This document shows, piece by piece, positions 44,790-53,870 of a stretch of DNA of 64,000 bases. The position numbers and the translations under genes were made by a program. Location: positions 43,092 through 107,091 of the forward strand of contig NZ_ATVS01000011.1 of the NCBI RefSeq assembly GCF_000420845.1, read 5' to 3'. Source of the stretch: Butyrivibrio sp. AE3009. Its GTDB lineage: Bacteria > Bacillota > Clostridia > Lachnospirales > Lachnospiraceae. The stretch's first letter is position 1. Each line of letters starts with the position of its first letter. The notes under the pieces were generated by a model that searched no databases, had not been told where the DNA came from, and was given only the letters and a program-made list of their open reading frames with translations.

Positions 44790-45452
44790 TCATTTAGCTC
44801 TATAGAGCTCTATGATCTTACCGGCAACTTCCTCTATGGTCATATATGAAGAGTCCACAAGGATCGCATCCTCAGCCTGCTTGAGAGGAGAATTCTCTCT
44901 GTGGCTGTCTCTGTAGTCTCTGTCGATGATGTCCTTCTCGATGGTCTCGATATCGCAGGCAACGCCCTTCTCTGTAAGCTCCTTGTAACGTCTCTTTGCT
45001 CTTACTCTTGAGCTTGCTGTAAGAAATACCTTAAGATCCGCACCGGGAAGAACCACGGTTCCGATATCCCTGCCGTCCATAACAACATCCGTGGTCTCTG
45101 CAAGTTTCTGCTGAAGCTCCACCAGCTTTTTTCTCACATCACCGTTAACACTGCTGGCAGATGCCATATTTCCCACAGCTTCGGTTCTGATAAGTCCGTT
45201 GACATTCTCTCCGTTAAGATAAACTACCTGAACGCCATCCTCATATTTGATGGTGATGTCCGCAGTTTGGCAGGTTGCGCTGATCTTGTCGCTCTCCTCT
45301 GCCTTGATACCGTTATTTATCATATAAAGGGCCATGGCTCTGTACATGGCGCCCGTATCAACATAAATAAATCCAAGTTCCTTAGCAACCATCTTGGCGA
45401 TAGTGCTCTTGCCTGCTCCTGCAGGTCCGTCAATTGCAATGCTCTTTGCCAT
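44790..45452 (-). CDS. cmk: Cytidylate kinase
   Basis: 220 residues. P-loop 'AIDGPAGAGKSTIAK' at residues 5-19; 'YVDTGAMYRAMALY' and 'VVMDGRDIGTVVLPGAD' are the CMP-binding signatures, with a lid around 'RVRAKRRYKEL'. It phosphorylates CMP/dCMP. cmk-ispH-rpsA is a common clostridial gene order. The start is 26 nt after the flavoprotein gene. Confidence 0.96.
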   Translation of the reverse strand: MAKSIAIDGPAGAGKSTIAKMVAKELGFIYVDTGAMYRAMALYMINNGIKAEESDKISATCQTADITIKYEDGVQVVYLNGENVNGLIRTEAVGNMASASSVNGDVRKKLVELQQKLAETTDVVMDGRDIGTVVLPGADLKVFLTASSRVRAKRRYKELTEKGVACDIETIEKDIIDRDYRDSHRENSPLKQAEDAILVDSSYMTIEEVAGKIIELYRAK

Positions 45453-45478
45453 AATATATAACTCCTCGTAAAAAATTT

Positions 45479-46783
45479 TTATTCTTCCGCTGCGGAAACA
45501 CCGCTAAGATGCCCTGTTGACCAGGCAACCTGAAGATTAAAGCCGCCGGTCTCGGTATCCACATCAAGAACCTCTCCCGCAAAATACAGTCCCTTAACAA
45601 GCTTGGACTCCATGGTGGAAGGGTTGATCTCCTTGACGTTGACGCCGCCTCTTGTGATGATTGCTTCGTTAAAGCCTCTCGTTCCTGTGATCTCCATTGG
45701 CAGGTTCTTGATCAGCTTAACAAATGCCTGTCTCTCCTCCTTGGTGATCTCGTGAACGGGCTTCTCGGGATCTATGCCCGACAGCTCTATCATAACCGGG
45801 ATAAGCTTCGATGGGAAAAGACCTCCCAGCACATTTTTAAAATGCTTGTTAAGTCCCTCTTCGAAGTCCCTGAGGACCCTCTTATCAAGCTGTTCCTCAT
45901 TAAGCGCAGGCTTAAGATCAATGAACACCTTGCCAAGCTTGTCCTTCTCATAATGGCAGCTGGCAGTAAGAACGAGAGGACCGCTGATACCGAAGTGGGT
46001 AAAAAGCATCTCTCCAAAGCCGTCATACACAGCTTTGGGTTTCTTGGCCTTCTTGGATCCGCCGTTCTCACCGGTCCCGTTACCGGCCTTAGTGTCGCCC
46101 TTATCAGATAAAAAGAGCTTGAGACCCACATTTTTAAGAGACAAGCCCTGCAGATCCTTGCACCAGCTCTCTTTTACCTCGAAGGGAACCAGTGAGGGAA
46201 GAGGCTCCTTGATACTGTGTCCCGCATCCTTGGCAAACCTGTAGCCGTCTCCTGTGGAACCTGTGGAAGGATAGCTCATTCCGCCGGTACATACAATGAT
46301 GCTGTCGAACTCCTCGCGGGTTATGGGATCGTCATCCACTGAATAAGTCAGGGCTGAAACCACGCCGCCGCTACTCTCCACCGACAGGACATTGGCATTA
46401 AACACCACAGTGACGCCTGCCTTAACCACAGCATTGTACAGTGTCTTGATTATATCCGAAGAATGGTCGGATACGGGAAAAACCCTGTCTCCGCGCTCAA
46501 CCTTCAGCTTACAGCCGTTACTTTCAAAAAAGTCCATAACGGCCCTGTTGTCAAAATCATAAACAGCGCTGTAGAGGAACCTGGGATTTCTTTTAACATA
46601 GTTAAAATAGTCCTCCACCTCGCAGGCGTTGGTGACATTGCACCTGCCCTTGCCGGTGATGTAGATCTTTTTACCGGGCTTTTCGTTTTTTTCAAAAATA
46701 GTGACGCTACCACCGCTATTCGCGGCAGCCAGCGCCGCCATCATGCCGGCCGCACCGCAGCCGATAACTGCAATTTTCTTCAC
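45479..46783 (-). CDS. NAD(P)/FAD-dependent oxidoreductase, HI0933/BaiN family
   Basis: 434 residues. The N-terminal Rossmann FAD site is 'IAVIGCGAAGMMAALAAA'. The family box 'GKGRCNVTNACEVEDYF', a second flavin motif 'CTGGMSYPSTGSTGDGYRFA' and the C-terminal 'GLYFAGEVLDVDTETGGFNL' complete a HI0933-type flavoprotein. Relatives are annotated as bile-acid reductase BaiN or aminoacetone oxidase; the substrate cannot be assigned. It lies 9 nt after the RpiR-type regulator and ahead of cmk. Confidence 0.9.
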   Translation of the reverse strand: MKKIAVIGCGAAGMMAALAAANSGGSVTIFEKNEKPGKKIYITGKGRCNVTNACEVEDYFNYVKRNPRFLYSAVYDFDNRAVMDFFESNGCKLKVERGDRVFPVSDHSSDIIKTLYNAVVKAGVTVVFNANVLSVESSGGVVSALTYSVDDDPITREEFDSIIVCTGGMSYPSTGSTGDGYRFAKDAGHSIKEPLPSLVPFEVKESWCKDLQGLSLKNVGLKLFLSDKGDTKAGNGTGENGGSKKAKKPKAVYDGFGEMLFTHFGISGPLVLTASCHYEKDKLGKVFIDLKPALNEEQLDKRVLRDFEEGLNKHFKNVLGGLFPSKLIPVMIELSGIDPEKPVHEITKEERQAFVKLIKNLPMEITGTRGFNEAIITRGGVNVKEINPSTMESKLVKGLYFAGEVLDVDTETGGFNLQVAWSTGHLSGVSAAEE

Positions 46784-46792
46784 TAAACTCTC

Positions 46793-47728
46793 CTACTTGT
46801 TGACGTTCCCTGATCTGTAAGGATAACCGATCATCGGATCGTCGGAAGCAAAATCAATCTCATCATTTAAATAAACCTGATAATTATTCCAGGTCTCTTC
46901 CAGCATCTTAAGGTCTGCCTGAACCTCGTTAGGCTTTTTCATACACAGAGCCACCACCAGCGCATTGATAACGCTAAGGGGCGCCACCAGTGAATCAACG
47001 ATGGAAGCCATCTCGCTCTTGGCAAGAAGGTTACAGGAGGAATACAGGTTCATGGGCGAATGAACAGAATCTGTAATGGTGATGACCTTGGCATTCCTGT
47101 CATTGGCAAACTCCATGCACTTCAAGGTTCTCATGGAATATCTGGGGAAGCTGATTCCTATGATTGCGTCCCTGTCGTTGATCCTTATCATCTGCTCAAA
47201 CATCTCGCTGACATTGGTGGTTTTGATAAGGAAGTTGTTGCCTCTTATCATATTCATGTAAAAGTGCAGGAAATCCGCCAGGGGCTCGCAGCTTCTGATG
47301 CCCACGATATAAAGGTTCCTGGCCTTAAGTATAATGTCAACGGCAGTCTTGAAGGCTGCCACGTCGATGTTGTTGATCGTGTGCTCTATATTCGAAATAT
47401 CCGACTGAAGGATGGTGGACAATATCTCGCCTTCATTGCTCTTGCCAAACTTCCTTCCCACCTTCTGAACTGAGCCAAATTTGTCGCTGACCCAAACAGA
47501 AAGCGCCTTCTGAAACTCGGGATAACCATCGTAGCCAAGGCTCATGGCAAAACGGACAACGGTGGATTCACTCATTCCCACGATCCTGCCAAGCTCTGCC
47601 GCAGTCATGAAAACAGCCTGCTCATAGTGGTCACAGATATAGGTGGCAATTGACTTCTTGCCCTTACTCATCCTGGGATAACATTCATTTATTCTGGTAA
47701 TAACATCAACATCCGCTTCGAAGCGCAT
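46793..47728 (-). CDS. MurR/RpiR family transcriptional regulator
   Basis: 311 residues. The N-terminal HTH_6 domain contains 'AELGRIVGMSESTVVRFAMS' (about residues 41-60). The SIS sugar-isomerase-like domain (about 125-260) includes 'NLYIVGIRSCEPLADFLHFY' and 'DAIIGISFPRYSMRTLKCME'. RpiR proteins usually sense sugar phosphates; the target genes are unknown here. AAGGGGGATGTA precedes the ATG. It is 24 nt after tetR and 9 nt before the flavoprotein gene, at the head of a compact minus-strand gene row reaching rpsA. Confidence 0.92.
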   Translation of the reverse strand: MRFEADVDVITRINECYPRMSKGKKSIATYICDHYEQAVFMTAAELGRIVGMSESTVVRFAMSLGYDGYPEFQKALSVWVSDKFGSVQKVGRKFGKSNEGEILSTILQSDISNIEHTINNIDVAAFKTAVDIILKARNLYIVGIRSCEPLADFLHFYMNMIRGNNFLIKTTNVSEMFEQMIRINDRDAIIGISFPRYSMRTLKCMEFANDRNAKVITITDSVHSPMNLYSSCNLLAKSEMASIVDSLVAPLSVINALVVALCMKKPNEVQADLKMLEETWNNYQVYLNDEIDFASDDPMIGYPYRSGNVNK

Positions 47729-47752
47729 TACATCCCCCTTGATAAACGCTTA

Positions 47753-48304
47753 TTACTTGCTGAAAGCCATGTAGGCTGACTCAAGCATACTTACGGATGA
47801 AGCCTCATCCAGATCATAATCCCCGGTCACAGCCATGCAGCCTGCGCCGTGGATGAAGATCCACATCTTCATGAAAAGATCCTGTGCATTACCTGCACCC
47901 TTGGCAACTGCCTTGTTTATCTCTTTAACAACATTCTCATTACTGCCATTTACAAGGTCATACATGCTCTTGGACTCAGGTCCCTGCTCAGAGATGAAAA
48001 GGAGTCTGAACAGATGAGGATACTTCTGAGCAAATCCGATGTACGCAAGACCCAGGTCAACGAAAGGAACCTCGTGGGACTTGGTGTAATCGTTGTAATA
48101 ATCTTCGTAGTAAACGGCTGCCTTATCGTAAACGTCCTTTTTAAGCGCATCCATATTTTCATAAATGCGGAAAATAGGCTGTGTGGAGCATCCTGCTGCT
48201 GCCGCAAGCTTCCTTGATGTTATCTGCTCAAAACCTTCTCTTTTGGTAATCTTGAATGCCGCATTTACTATTTCTTTCTGCGTAATGGTTGCTTTTCTGG
48301 ACAT
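47753..48304 (-). CDS. TetR/AcrR family transcriptional regulator
   Basis: 183 residues. The N-terminal TetR helix-turn-helix spans about residues 5-50 ('ITSRKLAAAAGCSTQPIFRI'), with a helical ligand domain behind. The frame opens six codons upstream, but GGGGAGG is 9 nt before the ATG at 48304. It is transcribed away from the GDPD-lipase pair, from a shared ~200-nt region, so either that pair or its own row may be the target (inference). Confidence 0.9.
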   Translation of the reverse strand: MSRKATITQKEIVNAAFKITKREGFEQITSRKLAAAAGCSTQPIFRIYENMDALKKDVYDKAAVYYEDYYNDYTKSHEVPFVDLGLAYIGFAQKYPHLFRLLFISEQGPESKSMYDLVNGSNENVVKEINKAVAKGAGNAQDLFMKMWIFIHGAGCMAVTGDYDLDEASSVSMLESAYMAFSK

Positions 48305-48509
48305 GTTTTTATGCCTCCCCAAAGATTTTTTAATAGAATGTCATTAAGATTTTCAATGACACGCGTTATTATTTTACAGAATGAGCCCACCTCTGTCAAT
48401 GGATTCACTAAGTTTCACTCAGATTTTATGACGCTTTTTCAATTGAATGGCATCTTCTAAAATGATACAATTAATAGATGACATTTTTTACCAAACGGGG
48501 GTAATAAAT

Positions 48510-49256
48510 ATGAGCAGACCACTTATCTGGGCACATCGAGGAGCCAGCGGCCACGCCCCGGAGAACACCCTCTCGGCCTTTGATCTTGCGGCCAAAATGG
48601 GAGCCGACGGCGTTGAACTGGATATTCAGCTTACCAAGGACGGCGCGATTGTCGTCTGTCATGATGAAAAAATAGACAGAACCAGTAACGGTGCGGGATT
48701 TGTCAGAGACTATACTCTGGCTGAGCTTAAGAAGTTCAATTTCTGCAATGGCAATCTTTTTTATGAGGATGCCACAATTCCAACCATGGAGGAAGTATTT
48801 AATCTCCTGGATCCCACAGGACTCACCATCAATATAGAACTCAAGACCGGCGTCTTCTTTTACCCCGGAATCGAGGAAAAGATCGTTGATCTTACCCATA
48901 AAAAGAACTGGCAGGACAGAGTCATCTACTCTTCCTTCAACCATTATTCGATCATGAAGATAAAAGAGATCGATCCCGACGCCAAACTGGGCTTTTTGTA
49001 TGCGGACGGATCCCTCGACATGCCCCTCTACGGACATCAGCAGGGCGTCGATGCACTTCACCCCGCTCTTTACAACCTGCAGTACCCTCATTTCATGGAA
49101 GACTGCAGAAAACACGGACTTGATGTAAACGTATGGACCGTCAACAGCACCGCTGATATCAAGAGATGCATTGAGCTGGGAGTAAACGCCATCATAACCA
49201 ATTATCCGGACAAAGCCAATTCCCTTCTTAGCTACAGAGAATCGGAGGAAGCATGA
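48510..49256 (+). CDS. Glycerophosphodiester phosphodiesterase
   Basis: 248 residues, a TIM-barrel phosphodiesterase. The catalytic motif 'WAHRGASGHAPENTLSAF' at the N-terminus holds one active-site His, 'GVELDIQLTKDGAIVVCHDE' the metal-binding Glu-x-Asp and second His, and 'NIELKTG' a further ligand. It hydrolyses deacylated phospholipids to glycerol 3-phosphate. The frame opens 21 codons earlier, but GGGGG 8 nt before the ATG at 48510 and the family start favour 48510. No signal peptide, so cytosolic. It overlaps the next hydrolase by 4 nt (ATGA). Confidence 0.93.
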   Translation: MSRPLIWAHRGASGHAPENTLSAFDLAAKMGADGVELDIQLTKDGAIVVCHDEKIDRTSNGAGFVRDYTLAELKKFNFCNGNLFYEDATIPTMEEVFNLLDPTGLTINIELKTGVFFYPGIEEKIVDLTHKKNWQDRVIYSSFNHYSIMKIKEIDPDAKLGFLYADGSLDMPLYGHQQGVDALHPALYNLQYPHFMEDCRKHGLDVNVWTVNSTADIKRCIELGVNAIITNYPDKANSLLSYRESEEA

Positions 49257-50230
49257 ATAATGTTAAGCTCCTTGGGGAGGAAGATTTCCTCTCCGCCATG
49301 GAAAACGAAGTCAAGGACTGGCGCAAAAAATATGTCACCAGAGGTCAGCTAAAGGGCAGGGGCAACATAGATTTTAACTACTATGTATGCGATCCCGAAG
49401 GAGCCCCAAAAGCCAGCATCACTCTGGTTCACGGTCTTGGCGAATTCTTCGGCAAATTCCATGAATACATCTGGTATCTCACCCAAGCTGGCTACAAGGT
49501 CTTTTTCCTGGAACAAAGAGGTCACGGCTATTCCGGGGGAAAACCCAAGGCAGTGGACACCATCTATATCGACAGCTACAGGACCTACGTGGAGGACCTT
49601 CACCGTTTCGTGGACAAGGTGGTGGTTCCCGAGAGCAGGGGCCTTGATATGTTCATCATCGCCCACTCAATGGGAGGCGCCATAAGCACTCTTTTTCTTG
49701 AGACCTATGATGGTTACTACAAGGGAGCTATCCTTAGTTCCCCGATGTTCAAGCTACTGGCGGGCAATGTCAATCCCGTCCTTCGCATTCTCCTTAAGGC
49801 CTATGCGATAATCTTCAGAAAAATGTACGACCTGGGGCCCAATCAGAAGCACTTTGATCCCAATCCGGATTTTGACAAGAGCAGTGCTCTTTCCAGACCC
49901 AGATTCGATTACCAGCTAATGCTAAGAATAAGGGATCAGCACTATCAGACAAGGGGCGCAACCTATGGCTGGGCCCTTGCCAGTATGCGGGTTCACGATG
50001 ATATTATGAGAAATGCGGGAAAGCTACGACTTCCCATCACCATTATGACCGCAGGCCGCGATCATCTTATAGACGAGGCGGGTTATGAAGAGTTTAGCGG
50101 ACTGGCTCCCGCTGCCAGGATTCACCCCTATCCCACCTCCAAACATGAGATCTTCAATGCCGATGAAGCCACAAGAAAAGCTTATTTTCGGGATGTTTTT
50201 GCAACTCTCGAGGGATATCTGACTCACTAA
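49253..50230 (+). CDS. Alpha/beta hydrolase, monoacylglycerol lipase-like
   Basis: 325 residues. The oxyanion region 'LVHGLGEFFGKFHEYI' and 'FFLEQRGHGYSGG' lead to nucleophile Ser in 'FIIAHSMGGAIS'; Asp is in 'AGRDHLIDE' and His in 'TSKHEIFNAD'. This matches the serine aminopeptidase S33/lysophospholipase (PldB) group. Coupled to the GDPD by an ATGA overlap, it suggests a two-step phospholipid breakdown: deacylation, then phosphodiester cleavage. No signal peptide. Confidence 0.9.
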   Translation: MNNVKLLGEEDFLSAMENEVKDWRKKYVTRGQLKGRGNIDFNYYVCDPEGAPKASITLVHGLGEFFGKFHEYIWYLTQAGYKVFFLEQRGHGYSGGKPKAVDTIYIDSYRTYVEDLHRFVDKVVVPESRGLDMFIIAHSMGGAISTLFLETYDGYYKGAILSSPMFKLLAGNVNPVLRILLKAYAIIFRKMYDLGPNQKHFDPNPDFDKSSALSRPRFDYQLMLRIRDQHYQTRGATYGWALASMRVHDDIMRNAGKLRLPITIMTAGRDHLIDEAGYEEFSGLAPAARIHPYPTSKHEIFNADEATRKAYFRDVFATLEGYLTH

Positions 50231-50241
50231 GGAATGGAAAA

Positions 50242-53200
50242 ATGCCAAATAACAGTAACGATTTTTTTAAGACAGGATCCATAAGCGCCTCCGGAAGACG
50301 CTTTATTTCCGATGCTCCCAAGGACTTCCACTACACCTCCTTTGAGACCAAAAATCTGCTGAGAGCCTACGCTCCCGAATCCGATACGCCTCTTTTATAC
50401 AAGAAGGCAGCGCTGGTGGAGCTTGAGCCACATCTCGTTTTTAACAAGGACAAGATCACCTTAAGCTTCAACATATATTCCGGTCAGGGCCACAGCTACG
50501 TGCTTAAGGACATCGCGGAGCTTATCAAAGCAATTGATGAGAACAGCACCGTCAGCTACGGCAAGCATCTGGAATTCACCCACGATCTGTCGGCCTTCTC
50601 CGATGCGTCAAAAAAGATAATCAGATTCCTTAAGGATTATTTCAGACATAAACAGAATGGCTTCACCTACTCCTACGCCAAGGGCCACAGCAAGCAGATC
50701 GAGCTTGAGGGCCATGAGATTGACGAGTTCTTTAGCTCCGTTTCAGGAGTTTACTACGTGAATAACGATTTCCGGGCAAAATACAGCGAGGAGCGCTATC
50801 TGGAGATAGTTCCCGTATTTCCGCCCATTGACCTTCACATTGACAAGACGCCGGGAGGCATCACCTTCGAAGCCAGCTCTTTTACCATGTTCGAGGGCTA
50901 TTCCTATCTGTATTTCGAGAGGCGCAGGAAGCTCCACATGATCCCGAGAGTGGACGCTGAGCCTGTTATTCCTTTCCTTAGATTCCTGTCCGCAAGAAGG
51001 ACTGAGAATGAGCTGTTTATTTCGGAAAAGGATCTGCCTGTTTTTTCAACGGGGCTCCTGCCTGTCATCGAGGAGTATTTCAACGTAGGCTCCGATGGTT
51101 TTGAGGCATCCATGTACACTCCCGATATTCCGAAATTCAGGCTCTATATCGACATGCCTGACGACTTCACCGTAACCTGCGACCTGCAGGCTCTTTATCA
51201 TGAGGGAAAAAATACCGAAGAGGCCTATCATGTTTTCGAGGAGGCCTCGGCTTTTGATGCAAACGATGCCCGTGACAAGGAGCAGCTCCCCGTTATAAGA
51301 CGCAATCTTTTTGCAGAAAATCAGGCCGCCAAGGCCATCAGCCCCCATTTTGACAAGCTTGATGCGGAAAAAGGACTTCTGATCCTCGGGGGCGAATCCG
51401 CAGAAAGCGATAGGATCTATACCTTTATTACCGATGACATTCCGTCCCTTGACCGCATCGGAGAGGTCTATCTGTCCGATAACATCAAGGCTGTTCATAT
51501 TGTTAAGTCGCCCAAGATCTCTCTTGGTGTGTCCGTTGTTTCAGACCTTCTGCAGCTGTCCATAGTGCCGGAGGATCTGACAAATGATGAGCTGGACGAG
51601 ATTCTTACCAGATACGACAGGAAGAAAAAATACTTCAGGCTTAAGTCCGGAGATATCGTGGACCTCTCAGGCAATGAGATGGAGCTACTGTATACACTAA
51701 GGGACGGTCTGTCGCTGACTTCCAAGGATATTCTTGAGGGACACGCAGCGGTGCCTAAGTTCAGGGCGCTGTTCCTGGACGATCTGTCGGGACAGAGTAA
51801 GGACTTTTTGGGGCCGCATCTGTCAAGAAGCAGAGAATTCAAGGCTTTGGTGGACTCTTTTAACGAAGACGAAAAAGCTATTCCTCTGCCCGAGAGTCTG
51901 TCGGAGGTTCTCAGAGATTACCAGAAGACCGGCTTCCAGTGGTTTGCAAGACTTAGGAAAAACGGCTTTGGCGCCGTACTGGCAGATGATATGGGCCTTG
52001 GTAAGACGCTGCAGGTGCTTACTCTTTTGCTTTCCATCAAGGAGAAAAATATTAAGGAGGGCAAAAAGAATAAGTGCTCCCTTATCGTGTGTCCTGCTTC
52101 CCTGGTCTACAACTGGCAGCATGAGATACAGAAGTTTACACCGCAGCTACACTGCGAGCTGGCGGTTGGAATAAAGCCCGACAGAGAGAGGGTCACCTCG
52201 GAGATTAACGAGGAAGGTACCGATGTTATCATTACTTCCTATGACCTTTTGAGAAGAGATATTGAGCTGTACAAGTATCTTTCCTTTGAATGTGAGATCA
52301 TTGATGAAGCACAGTTTATCAAGAATCCAAGCACGCAAGGTGCAAAGGCAGTTAAGTCCATCAGCGCTTCCTTTAAGATTGCCCTTACCGGAACTCCTAT
52401 AGAGAACAGGCTCAGCGAGCTCTGGAGCATATTTGATTATTGTATGCCGGGGTATCTTTTCAGCTACAAAAAATTCCACGACGTGCTGGAGGGACCTGCT
52501 GTTTCCGAGAAGGATGAAAGTGCCATGGAGAGGCTTCGCAAGATGATCGCGCCTTTTGTGATGCGTCGTCTTAAGAAGGATGTCCTTAAGGACCTTCCGG
52601 ATAAGCTTGAGGAAAACATCTACGCTCCCATGACCAAGGAGCAGGCAGAGCTCTACAAAGCAAGGCTTCAGCATATCAAGATGATGGTGGAGCTTAAGAG
52701 CGATGAAGATTTCAAGAAGGACAGGATCGTTATCTTGTCGGAGCTTACAAGACTTCGCCAGATCTGCTGCGATCCCGGCCTTGTTTATGATGGCTATCAG
52801 GGAGGCAGCGCCAAGGCGGATCTGTGCCTTGAGATGATTAAAAGTGCTGCAGAGAGTGGCCACAAGATGCTGGTATTCTCCCAGTTTACATCAATGCTGG
52901 AGAGACTCACTGCCCTGCTTAAGAAAGAAGGCATCAGCTACTATCTCCTTACCGGTGCCACCAAGAAGGAAGATCGCATCAAAATGGTTGACACCTTCCA
53001 GGAAGATGAAACACCTGTATTCTGCATCTCGCTTAAAGCCGGCGGCACAGGCCTTAACCTGACTGCAGCAGACATCGTCATCCACTACGACCACTGGTGG
53101 AACCGCGCCGTCGAGAATCAGGCCACCGACAGAGCCCACAGAATCGGCCAGAAGAACGTGGTGACCGTATACAGGCTTATCATGCAGGACACTATTGAGG

Positions 53201-53316
53201 AGAGAATTATTCTCCTTCAGAACAAGAAAAAAGAGCTGGCTGAGCAGCTCTTATCTTCGGATTCACTTAGCACTCCGAGCCTTTCGAGGAAGGATCTGCT
53301 GGAGCTGTTGGGGTGA
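50242..53316 (+). CDS. SNF2-family DEAD/DEAH-box helicase
   Basis: 1024 residues. The first ~540 resemble the bacterial SNF2-associated region. Then the SNF2 motor follows: motif I 'LADDMGLGKTLQVLTLL', motif II 'EIIDEAQFIKNP', motif III 'LTGTPIENRLSELWSIFDY', and helicase C motifs 'KMLVFSQFTSMLERL' and 'DRAHRIGQKNVVTVYRL'. It is an ATP-driven DNA translocase. The N-terminal SWIM zinc finger of many relatives (C-x-C...C-x-H) is not visible, so this is a SWIM-less form. It starts 11 nt after the hydrolase; its stop is 24 nt before the palindrome 53341-53445. Confidence 0.93.
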   Translation: MPNNSNDFFKTGSISASGRRFISDAPKDFHYTSFETKNLLRAYAPESDTPLLYKKAALVELEPHLVFNKDKITLSFNIYSGQGHSYVLKDIAELIKAIDENSTVSYGKHLEFTHDLSAFSDASKKIIRFLKDYFRHKQNGFTYSYAKGHSKQIELEGHEIDEFFSSVSGVYYVNNDFRAKYSEERYLEIVPVFPPIDLHIDKTPGGITFEASSFTMFEGYSYLYFERRRKLHMIPRVDAEPVIPFLRFLSARRTENELFISEKDLPVFSTGLLPVIEEYFNVGSDGFEASMYTPDIPKFRLYIDMPDDFTVTCDLQALYHEGKNTEEAYHVFEEASAFDANDARDKEQLPVIRRNLFAENQAAKAISPHFDKLDAEKGLLILGGESAESDRIYTFITDDIPSLDRIGEVYLSDNIKAVHIVKSPKISLGVSVVSDLLQLSIVPEDLTNDELDEILTRYDRKKKYFRLKSGDIVDLSGNEMELLYTLRDGLSLTSKDILEGHAAVPKFRALFLDDLSGQSKDFLGPHLSRSREFKALVDSFNEDEKAIPLPESLSEVLRDYQKTGFQWFARLRKNGFGAVLADDMGLGKTLQVLTLLLSIKEKNIKEGKKNKCSLIVCPASLVYNWQHEIQKFTPQLHCELAVGIKPDRERVTSEINEEGTDVIITSYDLLRRDIELYKYLSFECEIIDEAQFIKNPSTQGAKAVKSISASFKIALTGTPIENRLSELWSIFDYCMPGYLFSYKKFHDVLEGPAVSEKDESAMERLRKMIAPFVMRRLKKDVLKDLPDKLEENIYAPMTKEQAELYKARLQHIKMMVELKSDEDFKKDRIVILSELTRLRQICCDPGLVYDGYQGGSAKADLCLEMIKSAAESGHKMLVFSQFTSMLERLTALLKKEGISYYLLTGATKKEDRIKMVDTFQEDETPVFCISLKAGGTGLNLTAADIVIHYDHWWNRAVENQATDRAHRIGQKNVVTVYRLIMQDTIEERIILLQNKKKELAEQLLSSDSLSTPSLSRKDLLELLG

Positions 53317-53340
53317 TAGTAGAGCTTGAGGATGTGATAC

Positions 53341-53445
53341 GGGGGCGATTTTTATACCAATGGGGACGGTTCTAAATGGTAAAGTTTTTGCAAAGAAAAA
53401 ACTTTACCATTTAGAACCGTCCCCATTGGTATAAAAATCGTCCCC
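53341..53445. repeat. 49-bp-armed palindrome with GGGGACGGTTCT core
   Basis: Arms 53341-53389 and 53397-53445 match at 48 of 49 positions around a 7-nt loop. It contains CAATGGGGACGGTTCT / AGAACCGTCCCCATTG like the palindrome at 38522-38588, with a different inner sequence (AAATGGTAAAGTTTTT) and an extra outer GGGGACGATTTTTATAC. It is non-coding and lies directly after the SNF2 gene. Confidence 0.92.
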
Positions 53446-53527
53446 TTGTCATCTACATTGTCAATAGATCAAAATTTCTTCCACTCAATTCCTTGCGGCT
53501 CGGTTTGATGCTCATTAAGCAATGCCT

Positions 53528-53833
53528 CTACCTCTTCATCTGTAATTTCTTGCGGTTCTCCGCCTTCATAGATAATGGTATTGGCCAACCGCTGATCAGC
53601 TTCTCTTTCTGCTTTCTGGTTAGCTGCTTGATGCTGTACTCTCTTTTCATGGCCTCTTCTTTGGTCTCAAACTCCTCATAATAAACGAGCTTTACCGGAA
53701 GCCTTGGTTTGGTATATTTCGCCCCCTTGCCTTCATTATGAGCCGCCATCCGCTTTTCCAGGTCATTGGTCCAGCCGCAATATAAAGTGCCATCGGCACA
53801 TTCTACCAAATAGGTGTAATTCTTTTTTTCCAT
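53528..53833 (-). CDS. GIY-YIG nuclease-fold protein (UPF0213/YhbQ-like)
   Basis: 101 residues. The GIY-YIG core has '[20 protein letters not shown]' at residues 6-25, with the Tyr residues and Arg28, and then '[16 protein letters not shown]' and '[20 protein letters not shown]'. Small single-domain members such as YhbQ may act in DNA repair; function unproven. After residue ~80 the frame gives an unusual basic tail. Another minus-strand frame continues to 53469 with a protein-like acidic sequence ([15 protein letters not shown]), suggesting a frameshift. The ribosome site is weak. Confidence 0.82.
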   Translation of the reverse strand: MEKKNYTYLVECADGTLYCGWTNDLEKRMAAHNEGKGAKYTKPRLPVKLVYYEEFETKEEAMKREYSIKQLTRKQKEKLISGWPIPLSMKAENRKKLQMKR

Positions 53834-53870
53834 ATACTTATTTTACCGCGGAAAAAGCAGCAAATACAAA

